A DNA stretch of 64,000 nucleotides from Sebastes aleutianus (GCA_916700875.1 CAKAKS010000067.1:478501-542500), one strand, 5' to 3'; shown: positions 1-11,324, numbered from the stretch's first letter. The notes: generated by a model from the sequence alone, not told the origin. Numbers and translations are program-made.

Positions 1-2930
1 TTTTTCTCTAGTGTGATAAACCCCTGGCTCTTTTGTTATTGTTCTATTTGGCGTAACTATTGGAATCGGTATGCTTCTGGTTGAGCCAGATGTCTGGACT
101 TCCCTGTATGCATCCATGTGAAAGTAACAGGCTGTAAACTCCACACACTGGTGCATTTTTCAGTCTTCTGTCCTACAGTACACAGCTGTCTACAACAGCC
201 ATGTAACAGCTCACACTTCAAGTTCATAATTGACCCTAATCTTAAAGTGAGTAGATTTATTAGGTTTATTTGATCTAACTATGAATGCCATAGACTCTTT
301 ATCTGTAAGTTCATTTCTGTTTCAGAAAACCAAACTAAGTCCTGAGTGCCGTCCTCTTGACTGGTGGTGATTAAAGAATCATCTCAACACTGTTGGTCTA
401 TTCCAGCTGTCAGATTGATCCAGTGATTACTCTGAAACACACCGATGTGGAGCTGATGCTTCATTATAATATCCCTGCCTGTATCAGGAATAGCCTACAC
501 AACATTAACATCTGCCACCAGACCAAATCAGTGTCCTTTCTTCAACCACAAAACATCAAACAACGAGAAACAATTATCTTGTCATGCAGGCACCTTGTTA
601 TCCACCAGTGAGGAGGTCAATGCTCCTTTCAGTAAGGTAGAGTTGATCTATGTGTAGATTGAGAAGCTTTGAATTAGCTGTCACTGATAGCTGTCACAGC
701 AGATCACTGACACACGTAGCACACTCTGCTGTCAAGGTCACGTTGTAACAGCGCTGGTTGTCCAGATGATACTAACAATAGTTATGGATTCATAAGCAGC
801 TTACAACACGAGATATTTCTGTCTATCTCCTCTCTGTGTTTAATTTGGCATTAAGATGGTACTACACAACATGATCACCAAATTATACTGGATCTTCCTC
901 TTGGGAACACAGTTGTGTCTGTTACATTGTGTAGTATGTGGAAATGTTGGTGTCAGGTCCTGATCACAAATGCAGAGTGCATTTTATCAGGGTGACTTTT
1001 TGTAATTTTTCTCAATGAGAGTGACATGTTCTGGGCGCTGCTTTTGCATTGCTGTGCACCTCGCGGTTTTACAGGAGTGCCCTGAACGCATCGAGTTGAA
1101 AACAATTCAATTCAGAGCGGAAAAGCACCCAATGTCATCAGCATTTTTTCTCATTGTGGTCACTTTTACTGGATAGCTGGAGCAATATGATGCGTATGTA
1201 CCATGAACTGAACAGGAAAAACAGCAGGAGGCTAATTAATGCGGTACTTGAGATTTTAGGTCGGTTAAACTGTACAATTAACTATTAGGTAGCGTACAGT
1301 TCATGCTTTGTGTTAAGCACTCATTAGCTGGTTGCCTAGCAACCAAAGCAAACCTGTCTGATCAGGCAGCAAAAAGGCCAGAGGATCAACCCTATCAATA
1401 GAGTTGATCCCCCGGGGAGTAGGACTGTGACCAGTAAAAGGACGCAGACAAGCTGGGTGGACAATGGACACACACATGGTTCTGCACATTTTCCACACAC
1501 GTGTGTGTACACATGGTCATACATGAAGGTCTGTATGAAACCTTGTGTGGCCTGTTGCCGTGGTCACGAGCAGATAAAAAAATTGATGTCAAGTGGACCT
1601 TTGGACCCTCTGACAGGTGGAGTGACCAGCGGGCGCAATCCAGTGAAACTGTCGCGGTCGTGCTCGTCTCACGCACACACCAGAGTTGAATTGGCTTGAA
1701 CTTTTTTCTACGCGTCACAACGCGCAGTGCGAATCAACGGACGAGAGACTGATCCTTGACGTCTGTGAGTTCCCTGAAACATAGAAGTGTTTTGGGGACA
1801 TAAACAGGAGGGCTTTCACAGTCCTGAAACAGGAAATAAACAGCGGCCTCCTGTCTGATGTCTTGTTGACCCATCCTTCCACCCTGACCTCCTCTGTCAC
1901 CTGACCTCTTCCTTTGCTCCCTATGGAGGAGTCACAATCACCATGATGGTGCTGTCGTTCTTCTTGGGAGGACAGTTAATCGTATTGTTACACCATCAGC
2001 TGCAAACGTTGTTAAATCATATTAATGGGACATTATCAAGAGGCCTGCACAGGTGGAATGACCGTGAGTTACAGTGATAGAAAATAAGTCTTTGCTCCAG
2101 TAAGTCCAGAGTCAGACAGGCAGAGCTGGACTACACTGAGGTGGGCCCACTGGCTGTCTGCACTCAGTGTGTGGAACTAATCTCAGTAGTACATGTCAGC
2201 GTATGTGTGTACTGTATCTATCTATCCTCTGGCATTTGTGTTTATCCAAAGAGGAAACATAGCCAGAGGGCAGTGGGAGAACTGAGGCTGAACAAGTTGT
2301 CAGTACAAACTTTGTTCTGCAGCCAGATCCACTCCCTGCAGGAGATAATGAAGCCAGTCCCATCCAAAGCTTCTGCCTCCCCTCTTATCAGCCTCCTTCC
2401 ATCCTCTGGGACGAGGGCATCCAAACACATCCCATAGATATGCTGAGAAGCAGACTCCCTCTCAATCCATCGACAGACTCATTGATTTCGGTGTCACCAG
2501 GACACAGCTACCTCTGCATTTCTGTGTTTGTTGTTTTGGGCTTTTCAAGACTTAAAACACTTTACATGACCAAGCCCAGTGAGACTGAATTATTCCTCAC
2601 TCATTTTTATGTACATATTTCTTTACATACAGTACATGTGGTAAATGAAGTAATTTAGCTGTGGGTCAGGACTTTTAAGAGGTATAGAATTTCAGGAGCC
2701 CATCCAACTCAAAGTAGTGTGATTTATCTATTTAGAAGATAGCTGCATAGTTAAAAATAGACATCTGTTAAAATGCAGTTACGTGTAGCTCTGTTTTTAC
2801 ACAAAGATGCCAAAGAATCATCCTCTTGGAACACAGGAATGCACTGCTGTAGCCTACACAGCGTAGCATAAGGGCCAATAGAAACAAACTGAACAGAGTT
2901 TATGTCCTAATCTACAACGGAATATTAGGG
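1..2930. other. Intergenic DNA, no gene recognised
   Basis: All open frames here are under about 110 codons, overlap on both strands and show no family resemblance or splice-linked continuation. Base composition is ordinary, and the only structured item I can name is the X-box-like site at 1330-1344. The stretch may include promoter DNA of a neighbouring gene outside the window. Confidence 0.6.
1330..1344. promoter_or_regulatory. RFX X-box-like motif
   Basis: The 15 bases GGTTGCCTAGCAACC form a near-perfect inverted repeat that fits the RFX-family X-box consensus (GTNRCC, short spacer, RGYAAC). RFX sites are typical of promoters of ciliary genes and of some enhancers. About 40 bases downstream a small hairpin pairs GGATCAAC with GTTGATCC (about 1382-1411). 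No gene start is visible nearby, so the target is unknown. Confidence 0.45.
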
Positions 2931-2939
2931 CCACACTGA

Positions 2940-3190
2940 GGAAAAAAAATAATCTGAAATTTCAAGTATAAAGTCATAATATTACGAGAAAAAAGTCGTA
3001 ATATTACGAGACTAAAGTCGTAATATAACGAGAAAAAGTCATAATATTATGAGAAAAAAAGTAATAATATTACGAGAAAAAAGTCATAATATTACGAGAA
3101 TAAAGTCATAATATTACAAGAATAAAGTCATAATATTATGAGAAAAAGTCGTAGTATTATGAGAATAAAGTCATAATATTATAAAGTAGT
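2940..3190. repeat. AT-rich tandem repeat, about 20-bp unit
   Basis: A unit close to AAAGTCATAATATTACGAGA recurs about 11-12 times with substitutions (cgtaa/cataa, acgag/atgag) and small length changes. A shorter degenerate stretch of the same motif lies at 12630-12725, so the motif is dispersed as well as tandem. It directly precedes the decayed integrase-like gene at 3229. Confidence 0.8.
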
Positions 3191-3228
3191 AATTGTACGT
3201 GTTATTTTAGAGGGCAAATAGTGTGAAA

Positions 3229-4160
3229 ATGAGGAACGTGGAGCATCTTGTGAAGTTCTACTTTAGTTTAGGTTTCACAAATAACCAAATTCTTCATCTT
3301 TTGGCACATCAGCACCACATCATCATCAGTATCAGGACCTTGAAAAGATTGTGAAAGAAACTGAGTTTATTCTGAAGAAAGAACCACACGGACCTGATGG
3401 AGGAACCGACTCTTTGTGGAGGAGGAAATGACTGGCAGTGGTCGACTGCAAGGCTATCGCATTCAAAGGGGGTTTGTAGTTTCTCAAGAAACAATAAGAT
3501 TGGTAATCAAGATTTTGGATCCAGAAGGAGTGGAACTCCAGCGAGCACGACGTCTCCGCCGTCGACAGTACTACAGCAGAGTCCCCCATGCGTTATGGCA
3601 TGTGGATTCATATGATAAACTAAAGCCGTATGGCAATTAATGGCTGCATTGACGGATAATCTCTCATCACTTCCTCACAGCAGTTGCTTCCGAATTGTTA
3701 GGGATTTGAATGCAATCATGAAGTCACCGGTAACTCATCTGATATCAAAGTCTCAACAAACAATGTTACATAGGCTGTCTTTTCCATTTCATATCAGTAC
3801 AGGTATATTTTTAAATACACGGCATTCTTAGTGTGATGGACGGTGGTTCTGTTGACTGCAACTACTTTAATATTTATCGTCACACAGGATGAACTGGACA
3901 AGGTTGTGAGAACATGGAATACACACCAGATAAGATGAAGGCAAGCCCATGGGCTGCACAGAGGATGCCTCATTCTCATGTTCTCTATGCCACACCTCTA
4001 TGGAGCAGCAGAGGGGGCAACAGGAGGTTGCTGTTTGCACCCCAAAAGGCCAGCACCCCTGTGATGAGACTGTTTTTGATCTCTGCATTCTCCTAATGGG
4101 TGAAAATGGTTGGATGTGGATGCATATGGTGCTGTGGAACTATATTCACTATTAAGAAAT
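3229..4160 (+). pseudogene. Decayed integrase-core-like gene, transposon related
   Basis: A reading frame opens at ATG 3229 with MRNVEHLVKFYFSLGF and a helix-turn-helix-like stretch (NNQILHLLAHQH), then meets two in-frame TGA codons near 3352 and 3376. The frame shifts, and 3416-3640 encodes SGRLQGYRIQRG, an arginine-rich stretch and WHVDSYDKLKPYG, resembling the start of an integrase-type catalytic core found in many fish transposon-derived proteins. A further fragment near 3890 (DELDKVVRTWNTHQ) resembles the distal part of the same family. At least two stops and two frameshifts make this a dead copy. The exact superfamily (Ginger or IS3EU-like) is uncertain. Confidence 0.5.
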
Positions 4161-4584
4161 GAGATATTTGAAAATATTTAAATAGCCCTTCACAATGTGC
4201 ACTTTGTTTTTGTATTGCCAGGAAAAGACAGGCTGCCACAACATCACCTAACCTCAACCCTACAGACCCTTTGGCAGGTCTATCTTTATAAATATGGTGC
4301 AAATATTGTGCATACAAGCACTATTTGAACACCTTATTTATTCTAGCATACACTGTATACTGTAGATAGTCACACTGTGATTTCTTTTTTTCTGTGAACT
4401 CTTTAAAGCTAAATGCAAGAGCAATGGAAACTCAAGGATTAAAACAGTTGCTGTAATGAGCAATGACTGTATTGTTCATGTATTAGCTGATCTGTCAGAA
4501 TAACAGTGGTTGAAGAAGTATCCAGATGCTTAATAAAAATAGTGATGAAAATGTGAACATACTCCATGACAAGTGAAAGTCCTG

Positions 4585-4940
4585 CATTCAAAATATGAAG
4601 TAAAAGTCTGTATTATCAGCAAAATGTCCTTAACGTATCACTGGTAATAGTGCGATTGTTTTATAATATTTTCCTTTGAATTCTTGTGGAGTAAAAATAT
4701 AAAGTAGCAGAAAATGGAAACGATGTAAAGTGCCTGAATTTATGTACAGTTCTGGAGTAAATGTACATTCCACCACTGAAGAATACACATTTGAAATCTT
4801 TTATAGATGCCTTTTATCATTAAGAAAAGACTCAAACATAAACTATTACATCAAACCTTTTTTTCGTTAAGTATACAAATAATGGCCATTCACAATGAAT
4901 TTATGCAAGTGACCCTAAGAAAGTCATTGTCTTTGAACTA
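4585..4940. repeat. Tandem duplication, first copy (empty-site copy)
   Basis: This 356-bp unit begins CATTCAAAATATGAAG and ends with GTCATTGTCTTTGAACTA. It is followed at once by a second copy that starts CATTGAAAATATTAAG at 4941 and resumes after insertions at 5636-5793 and 6826-7020. Shared landmarks include GTCTGTATTATCAGC (4606 and 5646), TAAAAATATAAAGTAGCAGA, CATTCCACCACTGAAGAAT and AATGGCCATTCA. This first copy lacks both insertions. Confidence 0.8.
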
Positions 4941-4955
4941 CATTGAAAATATTAA

Positions 4956-5635
4956 AGGGACTGTTTGTAACATTTTAAGCGTATAAATGTAGAGGGTCGG
5001 GACACATGCACGCTTGCATATGCGCGTTCGCGTGTAGCCGCTCTCTGCCTGCTTGCCTTCACTCAGACAGCGCGCGCGTCCTCGCGTACTCGCTCCACCT
5101 CTAGACGTGAACGCGCGCTCACTCCACACTGCAGAAGAGTTAGTTTAGCTCTGAGAATATCTAGTGAATGTACAGTGGACGTTTGTGCAGAAATAACTGC
5201 TGCAGCTCCTCCAGACCAACAGAGGTTTCCCGTGTCTTGTGAAGTGACGGACCCCTGCAACGAGTTACGTTGTTGTCTCGTTACCGACCGGGTGTCTTCC
5301 TGCTCTCTCCGGCTGCGGGCGGAGAGAGCAGGAAGACTCGCTGCAGAGCCCCGCTGCCTCAGCCTGCACTTAGGCAGGAAAAGCCAACACTAGGATCAGA
5401 TCTAAATCATGTTCATGGAGAGACCTTCGTCTGGTCAGCTAACATTACTGCCAAGCAGCTGAAATATAGAGTGATATTGTGCTTTTAGCTGACGTGTGTC
5501 GCCTCACTGTTTTGAGCGATGCTCGTTGAGGTATATTTAGAGCGAGCAAGCGCGAGCCCGACGCTGACTTTCGTTGATTTCACGGCCACAGGTGTCGCTG
5601 TTAACAAGCATTTCTGAAAGTTACAAATAGTCCCT
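4956..5635 (+). mobile_element. TTAA-flanked nonautonomous DNA element, copy 1
   Basis: The element runs from AGGGACTGTTTGTAAC to GTTACAAATAGTCCCT, with about 16-bp terminal inverted repeats, flanked on both sides by TTAA (4952-4955 and 5636-5639). TTAA duplication is the hallmark of the piggyBac superfamily, so this is probably a nonautonomous member. Length is 680 bp; two more copies lie at 9013-9709 and 19974-20621. An internal hairpin pairs 5294-5311 with 5320-5337 (18 bp, loop GCTGCGGG). No transposase is encoded. Confidence 0.85.
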
Positions 5636-6133
5636 TTAAGTAAACGTCTGTATTATCAGCGTAATTTCCTCAAAATTTCACTGGTAAAATGTATCATAAT
5701 GCAGAAAAATGCTCCCTGTGAGTATTTTACAATATTTGCTTCTGAATTGTAGTGGAGTAAAAATATAAAGTAGCAGAAAATAGAAATAACTAGAATGGCA
5801 CTCGGAGAGCGCAGACCTCCGCCAAGGTACGTGACTTTAAAACAGATCCCAGCTCCCAGCTGGCGGTACCGTGAGGTGGTCGGCTTATTATTAACATGGT
5901 GCGTCACACATGGACGTATACTGAGGAGAGATGCTGGACAGTGCTGGCGAGCTAGCCAGATGTATGGTGGACTGAGACAGCTGGAAGCTCCACTTGAAAG
6001 CCCGTCTGGGGACGACCCAATGACATCAATTCCGATAGTTGTATTATCACTCTTTCCATCCACCACTATTGGTTTTGTGTTATCAGTCCTACTTGTATTA
6101 GCTATTACAGCTGCTAGGCTACTATTGTGGCTG

Positions 6134-6180
<47 letters not shown>

Positions 6181-6203
6181 ATCTATCTATCTATCTATCT
6201 ATC
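6134..6203. repeat. (TC)n then (ATCT)n microsatellite
   Basis: About 40 bp of uninterrupted TC dinucleotides pass into ATCT tetranucleotides. Confidence 0.95.
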
Positions 6204-6298
6204 CCCCCATCCGGTCTCGGCAGATGGCCGCCCGCCCTGCGCCCGGTTCTGCTCCAGGTTTCTTCCCAGTAATCGGGGAGTTTTTCCTGGCCACAGCG

Positions 6299-6434
6299 CA
6301 CTTGGTGGATCTTGTTGGGTCTCTAAACTATGGTGTACGGTCTAAGACCTGCTCTATATATAAAGCGTCTTGAGATAACTTCTGTTGGGATTTGACGCTA
6401 TACAAAAATAAATTGAATTGAATTGAATTGAATT
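6299..6434 (+). repeat. Retroposon 3' tail ending in (AATTG)n
   Basis: A unit of about 125 bp starts CTTGGTGGATCTTGTTGGG, includes GCGTCTTGAGATAACTTCTG and ends in tandem AATTG. A near-identical copy lies at 57757-57882. The constant 3' end, missing 5' part and short terminal tandem repeat suit a 5'-truncated LINE or SINE; the family is not certain. Confidence 0.7.
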
Positions 6435-6710
6435 GTTTCCGTGTGACGTATTGGCGGATGCCTCTCTCATTCAGCAGCTTTGTTATGTCTGTAGAATGTT
6501 ACACTACGTTGTCTCTCATCCCGTCAGCTATACCGCTTTGTTCTTTCTCACTGCAGACGGACAGCAGCTCCCGCACACACATCCACATACTGAATCCAGA
6601 TCTTGATCCGGATCGCCTCCAAAATCAAATGGATTGTTCATTGTGCTACACTCCACCCCTCCAAACAATGTCATTCAAATCCATCGCAAACTTTTGGAGT
6701 AATCCTGCTA

Positions 6711-6769
<59 letters not shown>
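6711..6769. repeat. (CAGA)n microsatellite
   Basis: About 14 perfect CAGA tetranucleotides lie inside the composite insertion. Confidence 0.95.
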
Positions 6770-7299
6770 CTGGTGAAAACATAACTTCCTTCAAGGCCCT
6801 TTTCCTTGGCGGAGGTAATTATGTTAAGTACAAATACCTGAATTTAAGTACAGTGCCTGAGTAAAAGTACTTAGTTACATTCCACCACTGAAGAATAAAA
6901 AAACACAAGCTATTACCTGAAACATTTTGCCAACTTATTAAATAAAACAATGGCCATTCAGAATGAATTTATAAGAGGAATTTGCAAATGACCCTGAGAA
7001 AATCATTTTCTTTGAAATGCTTTTAAAAGCCCTGACGATGAATGGAATCCGCCAGCTTCTATTGTTAGCAACGTAACACGTTGATTATAACTGAACAATC
7101 AATTTCTCTGTAATCAAGACACCATTGAACAGTGTCTCAGAACAGCCTTTTGCAACAAGAATATGTGAGTTTGAATGTGTATGCTTGTGAGCATGTGTTT
7201 TATTTAATGCATGTGTTTGTTTGCACAGTGTGTACAAAGGTGTTCACTATATTTAAAAGTGAAACACCCAGCAGCAACATTTGACATCACAATGCCTGC

Positions 7300-8551
7300 C
7301 TACACAATGTCCATTATCCACACCTTGCTCTCCAGAATGGAACTGAACTCACTGCAGAAGTCAGGAAAATTATCCCAGCTGTCAGACAGTTCCAAGAGCA
7401 TCCCACATGTACGTCCAATTGGCCTTCTTGTGAAACTGGTCTGAACTGTAAACTCCACTCCACTTGGATACGACCAGACACCAACAGATCAGAGCCAGTG
7501 CAGCACCTAAAAAATCTCAAAATCAAAATCTCCAAAAAGTTTTTCCTCATTAATGATGATGTTTCTTTTCAGGTGCTGGGCCACCTCAGCTTCCTTCAAT
7601 GTCATCAGTAGGGCAGTGTAATACTGCCACTGTGTTGGTTTGAGGTCACTGTAGATTTTGGCCAGTTCCCCAGATGCATCTGTGGCTGTGTGATCTCCCT
7701 CCAGCAGTCAATGACAAATGGTTTTTGCACTAGTTCCTTGTGACATATTTCTTCAAAGATTTGTGGCAGAGTAGCAGCAGTGATCCTCTTCCTACATTCA
7801 TAGTTGCTAAGCACTCCTAGAAGGTCATCATTATCATCATCGCTCTGTTGAAGTGGTAGTGTCCTCTTCAGAACTCTGTTTGGGACTCTGGTCTCTAGAT
7901 GAGACACCGTGTAGAGAAGCGGCTGTAGGCTGCCCTTCATCGGAGGTGGAGAACTGAAACTAACAGAAAACACTTTAAGATTGCACTCCAGCTATCATAT
8001 TGCTGCATGTATAGGAGGCGGGGACAAAGCGAACAAGCACCAACAGAAACTATTTCTCATCCAGTGGGAGGATGAGGGAGTTAACCCTCTGCAGAACTGA
8101 TGGAAATCATATTTGATTTAAGTGCATATGCAGTTGATATCAAATTATTGGTGGGGGCAATTTTAGGTATTCAGAAAAGTGGTAGAGACAGATCCCCACC
8201 ATCCCTATCACATTACGCCCATGCATGACGCTAGCATGGCTAACAAAAGCAACTACAATTAACATGAGAAAAATAATTTCTGGAAGAATCCAGGGAAAAC
8301 CAGTGAGTTATGAGCGGTACAGTATCAGTGATGATGTGGGAAAGTTTAAGTACCCTCTTAGTCTGGTCAGGATGTCTAAGGTCAGCATGCAGATCTTCAT
8401 CTGACACACTGCTGCTGATCAGGAGGCTTTCAAATGACGGTTGAGATAATAGACAATGATATCAACGTATTCTCCTGGAATTGGTGGCTCTGTCTCCCTT
8501 TTAATCCTTAAGCCTACTGATGTAGAAAACGTGTTCTTCTGGTCAATCTCC
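7300..8551 (-). pseudogene. Decayed HECT-like C-terminal domain gene
   Basis: On the minus strand the frame at 7973-7605 includes LLGVLSNYECRKRIT and ICHKELVQKPFVIDCW. It runs on through KLFGDFDFEI, then shifts frame into TGSDLLVSGRIQVEW (about 7480) and shifts again into TRRPIGRTCGMLLELSD, ending WIMDIV-stop at 7302-7300. This order resembles the C-terminal HECT-like region of fish G2E3-like proteins that occur in many copies and often belong to transposons. An open patch at 8551-8420, preceded by an acceptor-like TTCAG, may be an upstream exon (it includes FSTSVGLRIKRE). At least two frameshifts make it inactive. Family assignment rests on remembered motif order only. Confidence 0.45.
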
Positions 8552-9008
8552 ACTGAATAATAGAACAAAGTCAATGAGCCTCAGTTGTCCGTATTGAATA
8601 TGTGTTTATTACAACACAAATGTGATATCAGAGAAGATGTTGGTGGACACAGTCATACAGAAACGTCAAAAGTTACATTACATTTGTCATACAGAATCAC
8701 ATATAAAGAATGTGAGTGTAGAGTCCAAAGGTAGTAATGCTGTCGGCCCTATCTTTTAAAGAGTGCTACTAAAGATAAAGTTAGCTTAGCATTAGCAAGG
8801 TTTGAAAACAATAGAAATTGCTGGCTGCAATTTAATCTTTAATTTATCGTCACTAATGTTTGTCAAGTCACATGCTGTTAAAACACGTTGAGGAAGGTAA
8901 TATTGTGTTTGTCGCCAAAGCTACAGTACAGTTCCTTCTTAAACAACTTTTTATCATTCTCAGTTTTGGAAGGAAGGGTGTGTTTATACACACAGTCCTA
9001 AAATTCAC
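7974..9008. other. No clear gene; possible exon of the decayed minus-strand gene
   Basis: Apart from the short minus-strand open patch near 8420-8551, no frame or repeat is recognised. The DNA is moderately AT-rich without tandem structure. Confidence 0.5.
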
Positions 9009-9012
9009 TTAA

Positions 9013-9709
9013 AGGGACTATTTGTAACATTTTAAGCGTATAAATGTAGCGGGTCGCCACACATGCGCGTTCGCATATGCCCGCTCGCGTGTGGCTGGAG
9101 CCTCGTCTCCGCTGCCTGCTCTCCTTCACTCAGACGGCGCGCGCGTCCTCGCTGTCTCGCTCCACCTCTAGACGTGAACGCGCGCTCACTCCACACTGCA
9201 GAAGAGTTAGTTTAGCTCTGAGAATATCTAGTGAATACACAGGGGACGTTTGTGCAGAAATAAATGCTGCAGCTCCTCCAGACCAACAGAGGTTTCCCGT
9301 GTCTTGTGAAGTGACGGAGCTCTTCAGAGAGTTACGTTGTCTTCTCGTTACCGACCGGGTGCCGGTGTCTCCTCTGCTCTCTCCGGCTGCGGGCGGAGAG
9401 AGCAGGGAGACACGCTGCAGAGCCCCGCTGCCTCAGCCTGCACTTAGGCAGGAAAAGCCAACACTAGGATCAGATCTAAATCATGTTCATGGAGAGACCT
9501 TCGTCTGGTCAGCTAACATTACTGCCAAGCAGCTGAAATATAGAGTGATATTGTGCTTTTAGCTGACGTGTGTCGCCTCACTGTTTTGAGCGATGCTCGT
9601 TCAGGTATATTTAGAGCGAGCAAGCGCGAGCCCGACGCTGACTTTCGTTGATTTCACGGCCACAGGTGTCGCTGTTAAGAAGCATTTCTGAAAGTTACAA
9701 ATAGTCCCT
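9013..9709 (+). mobile_element. TTAA-flanked nonautonomous DNA element, copy 2
   Basis: The 697-bp element has the same ends as copy 1 (AGGGACTATTTGTAAC and its inverse) and lies between TTAA 9009-9012 and TTAA 9710-9713. Its hairpin pairs 9365-9385 with 9394-9413 with one bulged base and the same GCTGCGGG loop as copy 1. The longest open frame, 9077-9562, is largely shared with the other copies, but the hairpin region replaces its sequence without regard to codons, so a protein role is doubtful. Confidence 0.87.
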
Positions 9710-9713
9710 TTAA

Positions 9714-10022
9714 AGGAACAGTGTGTCGCATTTCGGGGATCTATTGGCAGAAATGGAATATTATATTAATAAGTATGTTTTATGTGAATATGGTTGCGTT
9801 TTCGTGAGCTTAGAATGAGCCTTTTATATCTACATAGGGCGCTGGTCCTCTTCACGGAGCCGGCAGCCATGTTTCTACAGTAACCCAGAAAGAACAAACC
9901 AAACACTGGCTCTAGATGGGGACATTCACCACTGTAGTACTCCTACACGCTTGGCTCAAGAAGGACTTTCAGTTGGCAGAAACCTCACTGCTAGATGCCG
10001 CCAAATCCTACACACTGCACCT
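9714..10022 (+). mobile_element. Second TTAA-flanked miniature element
   Basis: The 309-bp element begins AGGAACAGTGTGT and ends ACACACTGCACCT, a terminal inverted repeat of about 13 bp with mismatches. It is bounded by TTAA at 9710-9713 and 10023-10026. It is unrelated inside to the neighbouring 697-bp element but shares its right-hand TTAA, so the two abut exactly. It carries no coding capacity. Confidence 0.8.
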
Positions 10023-10074
10023 TTAAATAAAACACCAACATCGACGACACAAGATATTCTTTTTCAGCTTTTGT

Positions 10075-10200
10075 TTTCGCCTTTATTTGATAGTAACAGT
10101 GATAGTTACGAAAGGGGGAGAGAGAGGGGATGACATGCAGCAAAGGGCCGCGGGTCGGATTCGAACCCCGGGCCGCTGCGGTACAGACTCAGCCATGGTA
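10075..10200 (-). mobile_element. 5'-truncated tRNA-derived SINE
   Basis: Read on the minus strand, the stretch carries a B-box (GGTTCGAATCC) in a GC-rich context, then CCCTTTGCTGCATGTC and a pyrimidine-rich tail ending near TCAAATAAAGGCG. It matches the 3' two thirds of the complete SINE at 15921-16130 but lacks the A-box end. Confidence 0.7.
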
Positions 10201-10770
10201 TGTGTTTTTCTGTTTGTTTTTTTTACACCGACACAATAGCGAAGTATTTTTTCATACCTACACACTACAAGAAACAAGCTATCATTTGGGAATGTCACCT
10301 TGGCTGTTACTGACAGCATGTCAAAGGTGACCTGTGGAGTTTTTCTTGTAAACAAACAAAAGCCATGTTAACATTCAGTGTTACTCACAAAAAGCATATA
10401 CAGTTTATCCCTGAGGTCGAAGAAACCTGTTGAATGCTTTCCTTTCTTATAAAACATTTGCAAAGCTGATTACTTTGCAAAAGTACTCTTTAAAGTGCTA
10501 CCCGTTGTTAAGTGAAGTTCTTGGGGTTAAAAAGGCTGCTAAAGGAAGTGATGCACCTCATGATGCATGCTCAGGGCCCCAGCAAACCTTGGGTCTGCCA
10601 TGGCAACTATGAAGGCTACTTTGGTCGTTCAAAACGTTAACTATTGACTATACACCACCGAAAACTCAAAAGCACACTTATGCAAAACTGCTAAATGTTG
10701 TGTACTGCACAAAATAACCCTGAGTGCTTTTACCCAGCTTGGATTTGTCAGACTTTTAACACCACTGCAC
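10201..10770. other. No gene recognised
   Basis: Only short overlapping frames occur and no repeat family is recognised. Confidence 0.5.
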
Positions 10771-10842
10771 GTCATCATCATCATCGTCATCATCATCATC
10801 ATCATCATCATCATTGTCATCATCATCATCGCCTTCATCATG
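10771..10842. repeat. (ATC)n microsatellite
   Basis: An imperfect ATC trinucleotide tract has G and T interruptions. It produces artefact poly-His and poly-Met frames. Confidence 0.95.
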
Positions 10843-10966
10843 CTGTACTGAGGACATTTTCATCTACCCGTGTTATGAAAACCTTGATGTTATAGATGAC
10901 ATTCAATTAGTAGCAGGGAAACCAGGTCAGATCCCCCTGTGAAGACACCACCTGGCTCCCTGTCTA

Positions 10967-11009
10967 ACACACACACACACACACACACACATACGCACAC
11001 GCACACTCA

Positions 11010-11062
<53 letters not shown>
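10967..11062. repeat. (CA)n microsatellite
   Basis: A CA dinucleotide tract of about 96 bp is interrupted once by ATACGCACACGCACACTCACGT. Confidence 0.95.
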
Positions 11063-11065
<3 letters not shown>

Positions 11066-11324
11066 TTGCTTGATTAACCTCGGTGTAGAGGTGAGCTTTA
11101 ATGTTAGGAAGTAGATCCATCACAGTTGACAACCATCACAAATAGTAATAGCCTACTTTATTTCAGTGTAAAATGAATTAAATGAATTTATCAGACCAGA
11201 CTGTAGACTAACTCCTATATTACATTTAGTTAACATATCAGAGAGAAGTTGTGTTTGTTGTATTGTATAAAGTTTTATTAATAATCTATTTTCTGATTTC
11301 ATTATTCAACAACACACGTAGCTG

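Larger units (their letters stand above)
5794..6825 (+). mobile_element. Composite repeat insertion, about 1 kb
   Basis: The left end reads GGCACTCGGAGAGCG then CAGACCTCCGCCAAGG; the right end reads CCTTGGCGGAGGT, giving a partial inverted match at the tips. The insertion interrupts the duplicated unit and contains a TC/ATCT microsatellite, a retroposon tail ending in AATTG repeats and a CAGA microsatellite. I do not recognise the superfamily. An open frame of 192 codons through the left half (5795-6373) crosses the microsatellites and is not taken as a gene. Confidence 0.55.
4941..7020. repeat. Tandem duplication, second copy with two insertions
   Basis: This is the second copy of the 356-bp unit, expanded to about 2.1 kb by a TTAA-flanked element at 4956-5635 and a composite insertion of about 1 kb from about 5794 to 6825. 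Aligned with the first copy, the uninterrupted parts differ by scattered substitutions and small indels, so the duplication is not very recent. Confidence 0.75.

Noticed and set aside
9077..9562. 161-codon frame shared in part with two other places in the window
   Set aside because: It lies inside the TTAA element; the hairpin rewrites part of it without keeping codons, and ends vary between copies, so shared sequence reflects element descent.
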